In this document: positions 34,724 through 44,573 of the stretch, piece by piece | How positions within the stretch are numbered: position 1 is the stretch's first letter | Layout: every line of letters starts with the position of its first letter | Source: Symsagittifera roscoffensis | Taxonomy: Eukaryota > Xenacoelomorpha > Acoela > Convolutidae | NCBI RefSeq assembly: GCF_963678635.1 | Contig: NW_026970879.1 | Coordinates: 50,048-114,047, forward strand | Direction of reading: 5' to 3' | DNA length: 64,000 nt | The notes under the pieces: generated by a model | Databases searched by the model: none | The model's input: only the letters and a program-made list of their open reading frames with translations | Told to the model about the DNA's origin: nothing | Translations under genes and position numbers: made by a program

Positions 34724-35121
34724 TATATTCCTGTTGCTCCTTCAAACTCGATTTCAATATAAACATCATTAGTCAAATTTATATTATAATTATTTATTAA
34801 AGCACAAGATGCAAAAGTACGGGTTAAAGTTTGTTTAGTAATATTATCAATCCCCGATAAAGTAATAACATTAAAATTAGCTAAAATTTTCCATTGTCTA
34901 GCAAATTCTATATTTTTTATTGTAGGCAACATTGAAAATTTTATTTTACTTTTTTTCATTTCAATATTATCAGTATATACCTGTGTTATATTTCCACCTT
35001 CAGTAGATTCTACTCTAAGGGTTTGTTCGCCAAGTCCTTCATTATAACTTACAGAATTGGGTTTAAATGCTATGAGATTATTATTTACCATAATAGTCGG
35101 ATTATTAAAAATAGTCTCCAT
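34723..35121 (-). CDS. Tail tube protein, second paralogue (copy 2)
   Basis: Identical in protein to 1753-2151. The tube duplication and its sheath-end relic (here 35119-35154) are present in this copy too, so the duplication is older than the split of the two genome copies. Confidence 0.88.
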   Translation of the reverse strand: METIFNNPTIMVNNNLIAFKPNSVSYNEGLGEQTLRVESTEGGNITQVYTDNIEMKKSKIKFSMLPTIKNIEFARQWKILANFNVITLSGIDNITKQTLTRTFASCALINNYNINLTNDVYIEIEFEGATGI

Positions 35122-35165
35122 TTTTTATTTTCCTTATATATTAAAAGTTAATTTATCTTTAATAA

Positions 35166-35564
35166 TTATACTGCTGTTACTCCTTCAAACTCGATTTCAA
35201 TATCACCATCACTAGTCAAATTTACATCATAATTACTTATTAAAGCACAAGATGCAAAAGTACGAGTTAAAGTTTGTTTAGTAATATTATCAATCCCTGA
35301 TAAAGTAATAGCATTAGAATTAGCTAAAATTTTCCATTGTCTAACAGATTCTATATTTGTTATTGTAGGCAACATTGAAAATTTTATTTTACTTTTTTTC
35401 ATTTCAATATTATCAGCATATACCTGTGTTATATTTCCACCCCCAGTAGATTCTACTCTAAGGGTTTGTTCGCCAAGTCCTTCGCTATAACTTACAGAAT
35501 TGGATTTTAATGGTATGGGATTATTATTTACCATAATAGTCGGATTATTTAAAATAGTAGCCAT
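35166..35564 (-). CDS. Tail tube protein, first paralogue (copy 2)
   Basis: Identical in protein to 2196-2594; follows the sheath gene directly. Two tube genes are kept intact in both genome copies, which argues that both are used. Confidence 0.9.
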   Translation of the reverse strand: MATILNNPTIMVNNNPIPLKSNSVSYSEGLGEQTLRVESTGGGNITQVYADNIEMKKSKIKFSMLPTITNIESVRQWKILANSNAITLSGIDNITKQTLTRTFASCALISNYDVNLTSDGDIEIEFEGVTAV

Positions 35565-35576
35565 TTTTTATTTTCC

Positions 35577-37115
35577 TTATATATTAAAAGTTAATTTAAA
35601 AGTACTTACAATATTTCGTAATTGTGTCACGATTGGTACTTCTTGCAATACTGTGGCAGTACCTGTTGCAAGATCAATTGTCACATCTAATTTACTTTTA
35701 TAAAATTGTAATGCATTATTGCCAGATTGTGTTAGCATATAATCTTTTGTACTTAAATTAGTATAATAACCTGTATAAATCGCTTCAATTGTTTGTTTAT
35801 TATTTATTGAACGATATGCTACTAAGTCGCCATCTGTCAATCTTGATTGAGCAAAATCTTTTTTAGAATTATTAAACATATATTCTCTAGCATTAACCGA
35901 AGTATCAACATAATTAAGATATTTAAAACTTATATCAACATTACCTGCATCATCATTTTTATAAGTAGTCACAACTTCTCCAAAAATAACATTAGTATTT
36001 GTACTATTATTAATAAATATTGATGCACCAGCTTTTGATAATTCTTCTATTTCATTATCTTGTAAAGATAGTGATGGTTGGCATGGGATTAATTGTAATG
36101 CTGGAGTATTAAAATAAGGTAATGATGCCGTAGCAACTCCACCAAATGAATCTAAAGCACTATTTGTAACAACATAATCTGATATTTCAGATCCATTGGT
36201 TAGTCTTAACGCTCTAACTGATGCAAAATAAGATGAAATTACATAAGGAGCTTCCACATAAATACTACCTTTTAAATTGTCATTATTAACATTAACATTG
36301 GCAAATAATACTAATGATTTGCTATTTTGAGTATTAGCAAAATCTTTAATATTTGTAACTGTATCAGTTTGAGTTGTAAAAGCTACACCATCTAAAATAT
36401 TATTTGTAACATTAAATCTTTGATCTAAAAAATCAGTTAAATATGGCGTTCCGTATGCGTAAGGTGATACTATACCTTGATATCTAGTATTGCCTATTAA
36501 ATCAATTATACCTGTTGTAACAGGGTCTTTGAGACCACCAGTAAAATCTACTAATGTTGTTGTTATACCAGCAACGAAATCATGATAACCAATTGCAAAA
36601 CTATTAGCTTCTGTACCACCATTTACAGCAGTTAATATTACTTGTGTATTATCTGAAACGGCTGTGACTGGGATATGAGCATTAGCATTGATTAAATTTG
36701 CTAATCTTGTAGCCAAAACTGTACCAGTATCTAAATTTGCTACATTTAATTGAAAGCTATAATCTTTAGCACTTACAATATCAAAAGTTATAGACCCATT
36801 TGTTGTGGCTGTACCAACTAAATCAATAGTCGTTGTTGCTTTTACACTTTCTTCATGGTCGTCTAAAGCTATTGCATCAAATTGACTTAATACATTATAT
36901 TTTCTAGCAACTCTTATCATTCCAGCAAGCATAGAATTAGCACCAAAAAGAGTATCCCAACTATTATCATTAGGAATATCTGTTATTAATGTGCCTGCTG
37001 TAGCTGTACCAGCATCAACTTTTTGACCGATAAATAAAATTTTTTGATCTGCATTGGATACGGTTGTATTAGCCGACTGTATGTTTATTGTAGTTTTAGG
37101 ATATCCTGTACTCAT
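35577..37115 (-). CDS. Tail sheath protein (copy 2)
   Basis: 512-aa twin of 2607-4145 with two replacements, Val126 to Ala and Thr204 to Ile, both in or next to the central beta domain rather than the conserved N-terminal or C-terminal contraction parts. A few silent changes are also present. Confidence 0.92.
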   Translation of the reverse strand: MSTGYPKTTINIQSANTTVSNADQKILFIGQKVDAGTATAGTLITDIPNDNSWDTLFGANSMLAGMIRVARKYNVLSQFDAIALDDHEESVKATTTIDLVGTATTNGSITFDIVSAKDYSFQLNVANLDTGTVLATRLANLINANAHIPVTAVSDNTQVILTAVNGGTEANSFAIGYHDFVAGITTTLVDFTGGLKDPVTTGIIDLIGNTRYQGIVSPYAYGTPYLTDFLDQRFNVTNNILDGVAFTTQTDTVTNIKDFANTQNSKSLVLFANVNVNNDNLKGSIYVEAPYVISSYFASVRALRLTNGSEISDYVVTNSALDSFGGVATASLPYFNTPALQLIPCQPSLSLQDNEIEELSKAGASIFINNSTNTNVIFGEVVTTYKNDDAGNVDISFKYLNYVDTSVNAREYMFNNSKKDFAQSRLTDGDLVAYRSINNKQTIEAIYTGYYTNLSTKDYMLTQSGNNALQFYKSKLDVTIDLATGTATVLQEVPIVTQLRNIVSTFKLTFNI

Positions 37116-37126
37116 AATTTTAACCT

Positions 37127-37591
37127 TTAGTTTTTATTAATTAATTTTAAAATATTATTTCTTAAATATAAAGTATTATTTTTATTTTTATTTAATATAG
37201 CCGGTTTTAAAAATGGTCTTTTGCGTATTTTAGTAGATCCATTTTCTAATTCTGCGGCATATTCAACATTTTCACTTCCAAATTCTAACATATTATAATT
37301 ATGCACTATAAATGTAATTGATTGTCTTAAGTTTCCCGTAATTACTGCCGGCGCTTCATTAGGAGCAGATGCTCTATGAGAACGCGGGTTTTTTAATGTT
37401 TTACCACCTAGACCTTGTGTAATAATATATATTCTACCTGATTTAGGTTTGTTATTAATAAGTTTTTTTGCTTCTTGTACTAAACCTTTGCCAGCAAAAT
37501 AAAAACCTTTGCGAATACCTTGATTTGTTAATTTATCTAAATTATTAATATTAATATTTTTTGTATTAAAATTAGGATTAGCTATAATCAT
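37127..37591 (-). CDS. HK97 gp10-like protein (copy 2)
   Basis: 154-aa twin of 4157-4621 with one replacement, Val26 to Ile. The HRASAPNEAPAVITG and RPFLKPA motifs are unchanged. Confidence 0.85.
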   Translation of the reverse strand: MIIANPNFNTKNININNLDKLTNQGIRKGFYFAGKGLVQEAKKLINNKPKSGRIYIITQGLGGKTLKNPRSHRASAPNEAPAVITGNLRQSITFIVHNYNMLEFGSENVEYAAELENGSTKIRKRPFLKPAILNKNKNNTLYLRNNILKLINKN

Positions 37592-37974
37592 TATACTAAA
37601 TTAACCTCATTATTAATTGTACCAGTTTCTACAGTATTTAATTTAAGAAAATTTCTTTTAAAATCTACATCTTGAATACTTATAACATTATAATATTTAT
37701 CAATATATTTAATTAAATATGCATTAGATAAATTATTATCATATCTAATATAAAAAATATGTGTTTTAGTATCATTAATATTGCTTCCATCAACATTTGA
37801 TGTATCACCAATAATCTCAACAGCAGCTTTTACTATTTTAAAATTAGATAAATCAAAATTAAAATCTACATTTTGAGGAGTTGCTATATTTCTCATATAT
37901 ATAGTTATGGAATATCTTAAATCACCAGCACAAATTATAGATTTGTTGTTTATATTTATTTTAGTACAACCCAT
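37591..37974 (-). CDS. Head closure protein (copy 2)
   Basis: 127 aa, identical in protein to 4621-5004, with one silent base change seen near 37903. Same one-base overlap with the gp10-like gene. Confidence 0.78.
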   Translation of the reverse strand: MGCTKININNKSIICAGDLRYSITIYMRNIATPQNVDFNFDLSNFKIVKAAVEIIGDTSNVDGSNINDTKTHIFYIRYDNNLSNAYLIKYIDKYYNVISIQDVDFKRNFLKLNTVETGTINNEVNLV

Positions 37975-37976
37975 TA

Positions 37977-38648
37977 CTAAATTCTAATTATTTTATTTTG
38001 CAATAAAATACCTCTAGTAGCATTACTAACATAACTTTTATTTATAGTATTATTATCACAATTACAATCACCACGATTTGCATATAAATCAGCAACTATC
38101 ATCATTATTGCATTAATAATATCATTATTAATTATAGTAGGTTTACAAGTAAATTCTATTTTTATAGATTGCAATTTATCATCTTTATTTTGAGGATATT
38201 GTTTATTATTATTTAAAACAATTCTTTTATAATCTCCTTCATCAATAATATAATATCTATCACTTGGGACATCTATAAAAACATTATCAACAAGATATTG
38301 AAATGAATTAATAGCACATATATTAGATTTTGTTAATAAAAAATTATCGTAATTAGTCACAGGTGCATTATATTGATTAGAATAATCAAAATAATCTCTA
38401 TATGTTAAAAATACTTTTTCTAAATATTCTTGTTTAGTAAAAGTTTCAACATAAGAAGTAGCAGAAGATAAATATAAATTTAATATAACATCATCAATAT
38501 CATTATTAATATTTAATGCTTGTTTTAATGTTGTTAAATCTATTAAAGGTGTAGAAGTTTGAGAGGTAATCGTATATTTATAAGGTTTTGAATTAGCAAT
38601 ATCGGGAGATCTTGCTGAAACACCACCATATAATGCAAAATTACTCAT
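37977..38648 (-). CDS. Head-tail connector gp6-like (copy 2)
   Basis: Twin of 5007-5678 with two replacements: Asn69 to Thr (end of the first helical block) and Asn121 to Asp, numbered from the preferred ATG. TTG one codon upstream is again the alternative start. Confidence 0.82.
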   Translation of the reverse strand: MSNFALYGGVSARSPDIANSKPYKYTITSQTSTPLIDLTTLKQALNINNDIDDVILNLYLSSATSYVETFTKQEYLEKVFLTYRDYFDYSNQYNAPVTNYDNFLLTKSNICAINSFQYLVDNVFIDVPSDRYYIIDEGDYKRIVLNNNKQYPQNKDDKLQSIKIEFTCKPTIINNDIINAIMMIVADLYANRGDCNCDNNTINKSYVSNATRGILLQNKIIRI

Positions 38649-38659
38649 CAAATAATTAC

Positions 38660-38872
38660 CTATTTATTTTTTTTAATTTGAGGTTTAGGTTTAGGTTTAA
38701 GTTTAGGTTGTTTTTCTTCTTTTTCTAATTTTACAAACTCTTTTCCTGCACCTAATTCTATTAACCTTGTTGCTATATTATCTGTTAAATCATGTATATC
38801 ACCTGCAAAAAATTGTTTATTTTCTCTAGGTGATATAGCTAATTTAATATTTTTTGTAATTTTAATTTTCAT
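38660..38872 (-). CDS. Small protein with Lys-Pro tail, shorter allele (copy 2)
   Basis: 70-aa allele of 5690-5914. It lacks four residues of the Lys-Pro tail because two hexamers are missing, and also has Asp45 to Glu and a Pro to Leu change in the tail. The globular N-terminus is conserved. Confidence 0.65.
   Translation of the reverse strand: MKIKITKNIKLAISPRENKQFFAGDIHDLTDNIATRLIELGAGKEFVKLEKEEKQPKLKPKPKPQIKKNK
38681..38710. repeat. Hexanucleotide repeat, shorter array (copy 2)
   Basis: Counterpart of 5711-5752 with two fewer ggttta-like units. The 12-bp difference is the largest length difference I found between the genome copies. Confidence 0.8.
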
Positions 38873-38885
38873 ATTAAAACCTTAA

Positions 38886-39296
38886 TTATACTGGTACTAT
38901 TTCGCCACTTTGTACAACAATAGCATTGATATGAGCACCTGTAGTTACAGCAGTTGATGTTACTCTTAATCTTAAGTATCTTTTATTAGAAAATACACCA
39001 ACTGAACCCAATACAGAATTATCGGCACTAACAGAAGTTAGATTTAAATTATCTAAATCACCTATAATTTTTGTATCTGGTACAAGTGTAGCATCAGATA
39101 AATCAGAGTTACTACCTTCTTGAACACTAAATTTATATGTACCATCTGTATAATCAGTACATTGAACAACAAACATAACACCTAAATCATAATTAGCATT
39201 ATCTACTATATCACCATTTGTCACTTTATTTGCAGTGACTGTATTATTAAGAACCAAATTACTTTGTAATTGTGATTTTATATCTTTAACACTCAT
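38886..39296 (-). CDS. Capsid decoration-like protein (copy 2)
   Basis: 136 aa, identical to 5928-6338. A surface decoration protein that does not vary while its neighbours do suggests tight fit to the equally invariant mature capsid. Confidence 0.65.
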   Translation of the reverse strand: MSVKDIKSQLQSNLVLNNTVTANKVTNGDIVDNANYDLGVMFVVQCTDYTDGTYKFSVQEGSNSDLSDATLVPDTKIIGDLDNLNLTSVSADNSVLGSVGVFSNKRYLRLRVTSTAVTTGAHINAIVVQSGEIVPV

Positions 39297-39317
39297 TTTT
39301 TAATCTCCTTTAAATCA

Positions 39318-40607
39318 TTAAGCTGATAGTTGAAGTAGTTTAATAGCTTCAAAGTTTGAAACATCACCACCAACGCGTTTAATTGAATAATATTTTATAT
39401 ATGGTTTAGCTGTCAATGGATCACGCAATACTCTAATACCTAATCTGTCAACGATAGTATAACCCGTAGAAAAATCAGCATATACCATTGATAAACTATC
39501 GGTAGCAGCGTCTGGCATATCATTCATAAATATCACATTTTTACCTAAAAGAGATAAAGATCTACTTTCTTGTAAAAAACGCGTATCAAATATATATCTG
39601 TTTTGAGAATCTTTTAAAGTAATGACTTTTTCAAATTCTTTTCTTCTAATACCCCATACAGCATTTGCTTGATATTCTTCTTTTAAAGAGTTTTGAAGTT
39701 GTTTAAGTGAATCAGCTGTGATATCACCATTAACACCAGAATTTATTCTTTCAATAGCTTTTCGACCATACGCACCATAAGCATCATCTTTTTCAGCTTG
39801 TGTATAATCTCTATAAGTCAAAAATCCTTTAGGTTTTTGTGAACCATCACCACTAACAAAAGCCGTATTTTCATCTCTTGAAAATTTATCAGCAACTTTT
39901 CTACCTAACCAAGATTCAACATCAAAACCAGCATCATCTAAAGCTTTTTGAGTTGCTAAAGGTTGTGCAAATTGTTCATGAATAGCTATTTTAAGTTTGC
40001 CAATTTCAGGAGTATCAGTATCGTTACGATCTGAAGTCTCACCAATCCAACCACCATTAGTAGCTTGGTTATCATCTATTAACATTTCAAAAACATCACT
40101 ATTTGTTGTTACAACATTTGCATATTGTCTAATTGGTGAAGTTTCAAAAACTCTTGTTACAACTTGATTAGAAAAATCAGGTCTTACAAAATAACCACCT
40201 TCAGGGTTAATACCTGAAACAATAGATTTTGTTTGGAACAATCTATCTTCTTTATTTATTCCAATAAAATTTTTAGTTATTGCATTAGAGACAACATATT
40301 CTTGCATTTCATCAGATGGAGCAATACCTTTTTTAAGATATTTTGCAAATTCTGTTCTATATTCAGCTTCTTTTTCTTTAGCTTCTTGTTCAGAACTTAC
40401 ATTAATGCGTGATAGTTGTTTAGATATCAATTCAATTTGAGCTTCATTAGCTTTAGTTTTAGCTTGTTCATCTTGTATTTTTTGTGCAATATCACCAACT
40501 TCTTTACTTGCATTTTTTGCTGTATCTTTAAGACCTTTCTCAAATGCTTCTTGGCTCATTTCAATAGCTGAACCCAATTCATCTAATTTTTTATTTATTT
40601 CTTCCAT
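39318..40607 (-). CDS. Major capsid protein (copy 2)
   Basis: 429-aa twin of 6360-7649. Replacements are Asp23 to Glu, Ser85 to Thr, Ser118 to Asn and Leu124 to Phe. All lie in the N-terminal region expected to be removed by the protease or right at its border; residues 125-429 are identical. Confidence 0.95.
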   Translation of the reverse strand: MEEINKKLDELGSAIEMSQEAFEKGLKDTAKNASKEVGDIAQKIQDEQAKTKANEAQIELISKQLSRINVSSEQEAKEKEAEYRTEFAKYLKKGIAPSDEMQEYVVSNAITKNFIGINKEDRLFQTKSIVSGINPEGGYFVRPDFSNQVVTRVFETSPIRQYANVVTTNSDVFEMLIDDNQATNGGWIGETSDRNDTDTPEIGKLKIAIHEQFAQPLATQKALDDAGFDVESWLGRKVADKFSRDENTAFVSGDGSQKPKGFLTYRDYTQAEKDDAYGAYGRKAIERINSGVNGDITADSLKQLQNSLKEEYQANAVWGIRRKEFEKVITLKDSQNRYIFDTRFLQESRSLSLLGKNVIFMNDMPDAATDSLSMVYADFSTGYTIVDRLGIRVLRDPLTAKPYIKYYSIKRVGGDVSNFEAIKLLQLSA

Positions 40608-41241
40608 TTTGTAAACTCCTAATTATTTGATCAATTTTATTAATATTTTTCTTTACTTCGTCATCTTCGTCAAAATCTACTTTGCTACAGATATATAACG
40701 ACGCTTTATGTGACATACCTAAATCTCTTAGATGATGCTCCAAATCTCTTTTATTTTTTAATTTTAATACATCTTTTAATTCTGATTTAAAAGATTGTAT
40801 GTTAGCTCCAGTATTGGCTGGGAATGTTACCAAAGATATTTCATGTAATGAAATTTTATTAAAAAAAGTAGTATTATTTTTAATTTCTATATCATCTCGT
40901 TTTGCTGAAAAACCTATAGACATAGATTTAATACTTCCTACTTTCATTTGCGGTATCACTCTACCTGAAACTAATGTATCATCTTTTGGCAATTTAGCTT
41001 TAATATATAAACCTTCATTATTTTCTTCAGAAAAATATGTTACCCCTATTGGTTCCTTATTATCATGTTGAAACAAAATAGGAATTGTTTTGTTATGATT
41101 ATAAAAAGCACCTTTGACAATTATATTGCCATCTAAATCTTTTTTAAAAGTTGACGCTAAACCTTCAAAAGTAAAAAAATCTTTATTTTCATTTTCATTG
41201 TATGATTTAACAATAAAATTACAATTTAATTTTTTATTCAT
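40591..41241 (-). CDS. Prohead protease (copy 2)
   Basis: 216-aa twin of 7633-8283 with seven replacements (Asp39Asn, Thr40Ile, Asp47Tyr, Asn124Thr, Asn133His, Asn194Asp, Ile196Val). Likely catalytic His59 and Ser108 and the TFPAN motif are kept, so it should be active. It is one of the most changed proteins between copies. Confidence 0.93.
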   Translation of the reverse strand: MNKKLNCNFIVKSYNENENKDFFTFEGLASTFKKDLDGNIIVKGAFYNHNKTIPILFQHDNKEPIGVTYFSEENNEGLYIKAKLPKDDTLVSGRVIPQMKVGSIKSMSIGFSAKRDDIEIKNNTTFFNKISLHEISLVTFPANTGANIQSFKSELKDVLKLKNKRDLEHHLRDLGMSHKASLYICSKVDFDEDDEVKKNINKIDQIIRSLQNGRNK

Positions 41242-41487
41242 AAATACTAATCAAATTTAATATATAATCATATTATAATATAATAAGATAATAAAATATA
41301 ACATAAATTAAAAAAATATTTTATAGATTTTTAAATATATAATATACACATTAATTTAATTGTAAATAAAAAATTTTTAAAATTGTGAGCAAAAAATAAA
41401 AGAAATTACTAGCACAACAAAAAATCTTTAGTTAAAAAAATAAATTGAAAAAAGATGGTAATAATTAACTTTTATTTTGATAATATA
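41242..41487. promoter_or_regulatory. Non-coding stretch before the capsid block (copy 2)
   Basis: 246-bp counterpart of 8284-8530, one base shorter, with a few substitutions. The TTTACA and TATTAT elements of the candidate minus-strand promoter are unchanged. Confidence 0.3.
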
Positions 41488-42273
41488 TTAAAAATTTATC
41501 ATACTTGAACATCTACATTGTATTGTATTTTTAAGAGTTGAGTATTTAGTGTCGCCGGGATATGATAATAATTCACCCCATACAACAAAAAAATCATTGA
41601 CATTTACAGTTTGACCATCGGCTTCGGCATGTGCTTCTCTTGTGTGATTATCCAAAACAGCACCCCAAGTTTTAGTTAATTTGTTTTCCGGTAAATCTTC
41701 AGTAATAGTATCATTAATTAAATTTGTATAATTGCTTTTGGTCGTTTCAGAAGACATTTGTGTGAATGTCGTAGATATTGTATCTATTCTATTTTTATAA
41801 CTATTAGTTATTTCTTTTTTAAATAATTCTGTAGATAATCCCAATAAAGATAATTCATAAAACTTTTTATTATTAGTATTTATTATAGATGTGCTTGTTT
41901 GTTCAACAACATTTTGCATAGATATATTATTTATTTGCATAGTTTTATTTTTTATTATTTCTAATAAATTTTTATATGTAATATTATTAAAAGATTGATT
42001 AGCTATATTTTTTAATAATTCATTAGTATTAGTATTTATCAACATTTTATTAATTATATTTATAAATTTATTACTAACTTCTATCCAATTCATAAAAAAT
42101 ATAGCATTTAATTGTGATTTATAAGTATTGAAATTTTTATATGTATTATATTTAGTATAATAATTGACAATATCATCTATAATAATTTTAAATAATCTAT
42201 TTAAATCTTTAGCAATTTTTTTTTCATGCTTTAATTTAAAAATAGTATCTATTTGCTGTTGCTTAAAATCCAT
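41488..42273 (-). CDS. Minor head protein, Mu gpF-like (copy 2)
   Basis: 261-aa twin of 8531-9316 with five replacements (Leu48Phe, Leu53Ser, Val74Ile, Ser92Asn, Ala148Thr). All are in the helical N-terminal part; the conserved C-terminal module with the Cys-Arg-Cys end is identical. Confidence 0.88.
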   Translation of the reverse strand: MDFKQQQIDTIFKLKHEKKIAKDLNRLFKIIIDDIVNYYTKYNTYKNFNTYKSQLNAIFFMNWIEVSNKFINIINKMLINTNTNELLKNIANQSFNNITYKNLLEIIKNKTMQINNISMQNVVEQTSTSIINTNNKKFYELSLLGLSTELFKKEITNSYKNRIDTISTTFTQMSSETTKSNYTNLINDTITEDLPENKLTKTWGAVLDNHTREAHAEADGQTVNVNDFFVVWGELLSYPGDTKYSTLKNTIQCRCSSMINF

Positions 42274-43679
42274 AATGCTTTAATTTCTTCATCTGTATTT
42301 TGTTCTGTTTTCATATAAGAATAAAACTCTTGATATTGTTTTTCTTCATCATTTGCATCATTATCATTATTTTCTTGATCTGTATTATTCATCAAATCAT
42401 TCATATTTAACGGTGATGGATCATTTGGTAATTCATCTCCGCCATCAATAGGTGCATAACCAATATCCGCTCTTATTTCATTTGGAGTATTAACATTTAT
42501 TTGTTTCATTAATAAAGCATTAGATAAAACTTCTGGTTTTAATGATTCTATTGTTGAAATATCAATATTAAATTTTAAATTTTCAGAATCAGGATATCGT
42601 GCTAATATTAATTTTGTTAATTCTTCATTAATTCTTTTTGCTAAAGGAATTACAGCATCTTTATCTAAATGAAGTCTAGCAGTTTGTAAATTATTTAAGG
42701 TCATTGTTGAGTCTAAAATTAATGCTAAAGGCACACCATAAACATTTGCTATCCTAGATAACATACTATCTTGTAATTCTTTAAATTGCATATCTTTATT
42801 ATTTTGAGACATTTCCTTATAATCTAAACCATCTAAAATTAGTGGTCTGCCTGTATTGTCGGAACCTTGAAATTTTTTACTTTCTTGTTGTATTCTTTCA
42901 TATTGAGTATTAGTTAATTCTTCGCCTCGATTGTTAACCCATGCGCTCGAAGGTCTAGCACCATTTTTTAATAATGCAGAATTATTATTATTACCAGCTA
43001 TGTAAGATTCCATTTCTTGAAATAAAGGATAAGCTTTACTCATTCCAAAAAAATCATTTGCATATTGACAAGGGTTATATTTTTTAATATGATATAATTC
43101 TTTATCATTACCATTGTAAAATTTTAAGCCTTCAATTGTTTCTTGAGCATAAAATTTAATAGTTTTCATATTATTATATTGCCAACTTTTAGGAATTTGA
43201 TTTATATTATCTATACCATAAGAATTAGCTTGAAAAAATAATGGATTCATGTTAAATATTTCTAATGGTGGTTTTTTGATATTACCTGTACAAAGTAAAA
43301 ATGTATTACCAGTAATTAAAAAATTTAACGCTAAAGTTTCTTTAAATTCAAATTCTGTACAATCATAATTAGGATTATTTAATAAATTTAATGCTGGATG
43401 ATTTTCTAAATATTCTTTATTTTTTGTATCGTATATTTTAAAGGGTATTTCTGCATAAGAATTAACTATTTTTTCAACAACCATAAAAAATGGTGAACAT
43501 TCTCTATATAATTTCATGGCATTTTCAATAGATAAAGTATAATTATTATTATTTGTATAATTACCATAAAATGTTTCTAAATTAACAAAATTTTTTTTAA
43601 TAAAATTATCTTGTAATTGTTTGTTTAAATTTTTTAAATCTTTAATTTGTTTATTTTTTGATGAATTAAACAATTTCAT
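42249..43679 (-). CDS. Portal protein (copy 2)
   Basis: 476 aa, identical in protein to 9292-10722, with several silent changes (for example near 42699 and 42834), as expected for a strongly constrained ring protein. Confidence 0.93.
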   Translation of the reverse strand: MKLFNSSKNKQIKDLKNLNKQLQDNFIKKNFVNLETFYGNYTNNNNYTLSIENAMKLYRECSPFFMVVEKIVNSYAEIPFKIYDTKNKEYLENHPALNLLNNPNYDCTEFEFKETLALNFLITGNTFLLCTGNIKKPPLEIFNMNPLFFQANSYGIDNINQIPKSWQYNNMKTIKFYAQETIEGLKFYNGNDKELYHIKKYNPCQYANDFFGMSKAYPLFQEMESYIAGNNNNSALLKNGARPSSAWVNNRGEELTNTQYERIQQESKKFQGSDNTGRPLILDGLDYKEMSQNNKDMQFKELQDSMLSRIANVYGVPLALILDSTMTLNNLQTARLHLDKDAVIPLAKRINEELTKLILARYPDSENLKFNIDISTIESLKPEVLSNALLMKQINVNTPNEIRADIGYAPIDGGDELPNDPSPLNMNDLMNNTDQENNDNDANDEEKQYQEFYSYMKTEQNTDEEIKALWILSNSK

Positions 43680-43690
43680 AATAATCCTTT

Positions 43691-44572
43691 TTATGTTGAT
43701 ACATAAGTATTTAATAAACTAATTCTAGTCATAGATTCTAATGTTATATCACAATCTATATTTTTTTTGCCTATAATACTACTTGTTAATTGGTAGCCAT
43801 TACCAGTACCAATCGGTGATGGTAAACTAGTATTATTAGCAATTGTATTGAAATTAATACTAAATTTTCCATTAGCAATTTCATTATTTATAGAAACATT
43901 ATTCATATATTCTTCTCCTGTTATAACATTAAAAAACTTTATAATAATAACAAAGTTATCATCTATATTAATTTGTCTTATAAATGAAAAATTAAAATTC
44001 CATTGGTGCGATTGACCTAAAGAGGTATTTTCTAAAAAAGTTTCATTTACATTATCCCAAATAGAAGCTTCAGATTGAACAGGCGCCATTCTAGGGAAAA
44101 CAGTAAAAGGTGATGGTGCTATTGTAATGGGCGAAGTATATTTAAATATTTGTTCAGATGTTGGTGTAAAATCTGTTGTTATTATATTATTTGTCATTGG
44201 TTTAATAGAATTACCATCTAATATTTGGACTTGTCCTGAAGTTGCAATAAATTTAGATAAACTGTTTAATGCTAAATTAACATTAATATCTTCAATTTCA
44301 AGATAATTAAGAGAATTATCATAAGGAACTTTATCTGCATCGGGTACTTGAGCATTTTTTAATTTGCCATTGGTATTTAATGTAGCTATACCATCAGATA
44401 TACCACCGTTTAAATTTTTTATTGCATTAATCATATCTCCAAAAGTTGTTTTGTATGATGTTCCAGCTGGATCATTGGAAGTGTCAGTTGTATCAACTAT
44501 ATAATGCGTATCTGTTAATAATAAATTATCACTATCTTTATTTATTAAATCTGTTAATTTTCTGCTTGCCAT
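43691..44572 (-). CDS. Tail-fibre-like protein, variant allele (copy 2)
   Basis: 293-aa allele of 10734-11615 and the protein with most replacements: Pro139Ser, Trp159Phe, Ile183Thr, Phe201Ile, Thr204Asp, Asp206Asn, Leu207Phe, Thr233Ala, Met239Ile. The first 138 residues, including the neck motif, are identical. Confidence 0.55.
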   Translation of the reverse strand: MASRKLTDLINKDSDNLLLTDTHYIVDTTDTSNDPAGTSYKTTFGDMINAIKNLNGGISDGIATLNTNGKLKNAQVPDADKVPYDNSLNYLEIEDINVNLALNSLSKFIATSGQVQILDGNSIKPMTNNIITTDFTPTSEQIFKYTSPITIAPSPFTVFPRMAPVQSEASIWDNVNETFLENTSLGQSHQWNFNFSFIRQINIDDNFVIIIKFFNVITGEEYMNNVSINNEIANGKFSINFNTIANNTSLPSPIGTGNGYQLTSSIIGKKNIDCDITLESMTRISLLNTYVST

Positions 44573-44573
44573 T

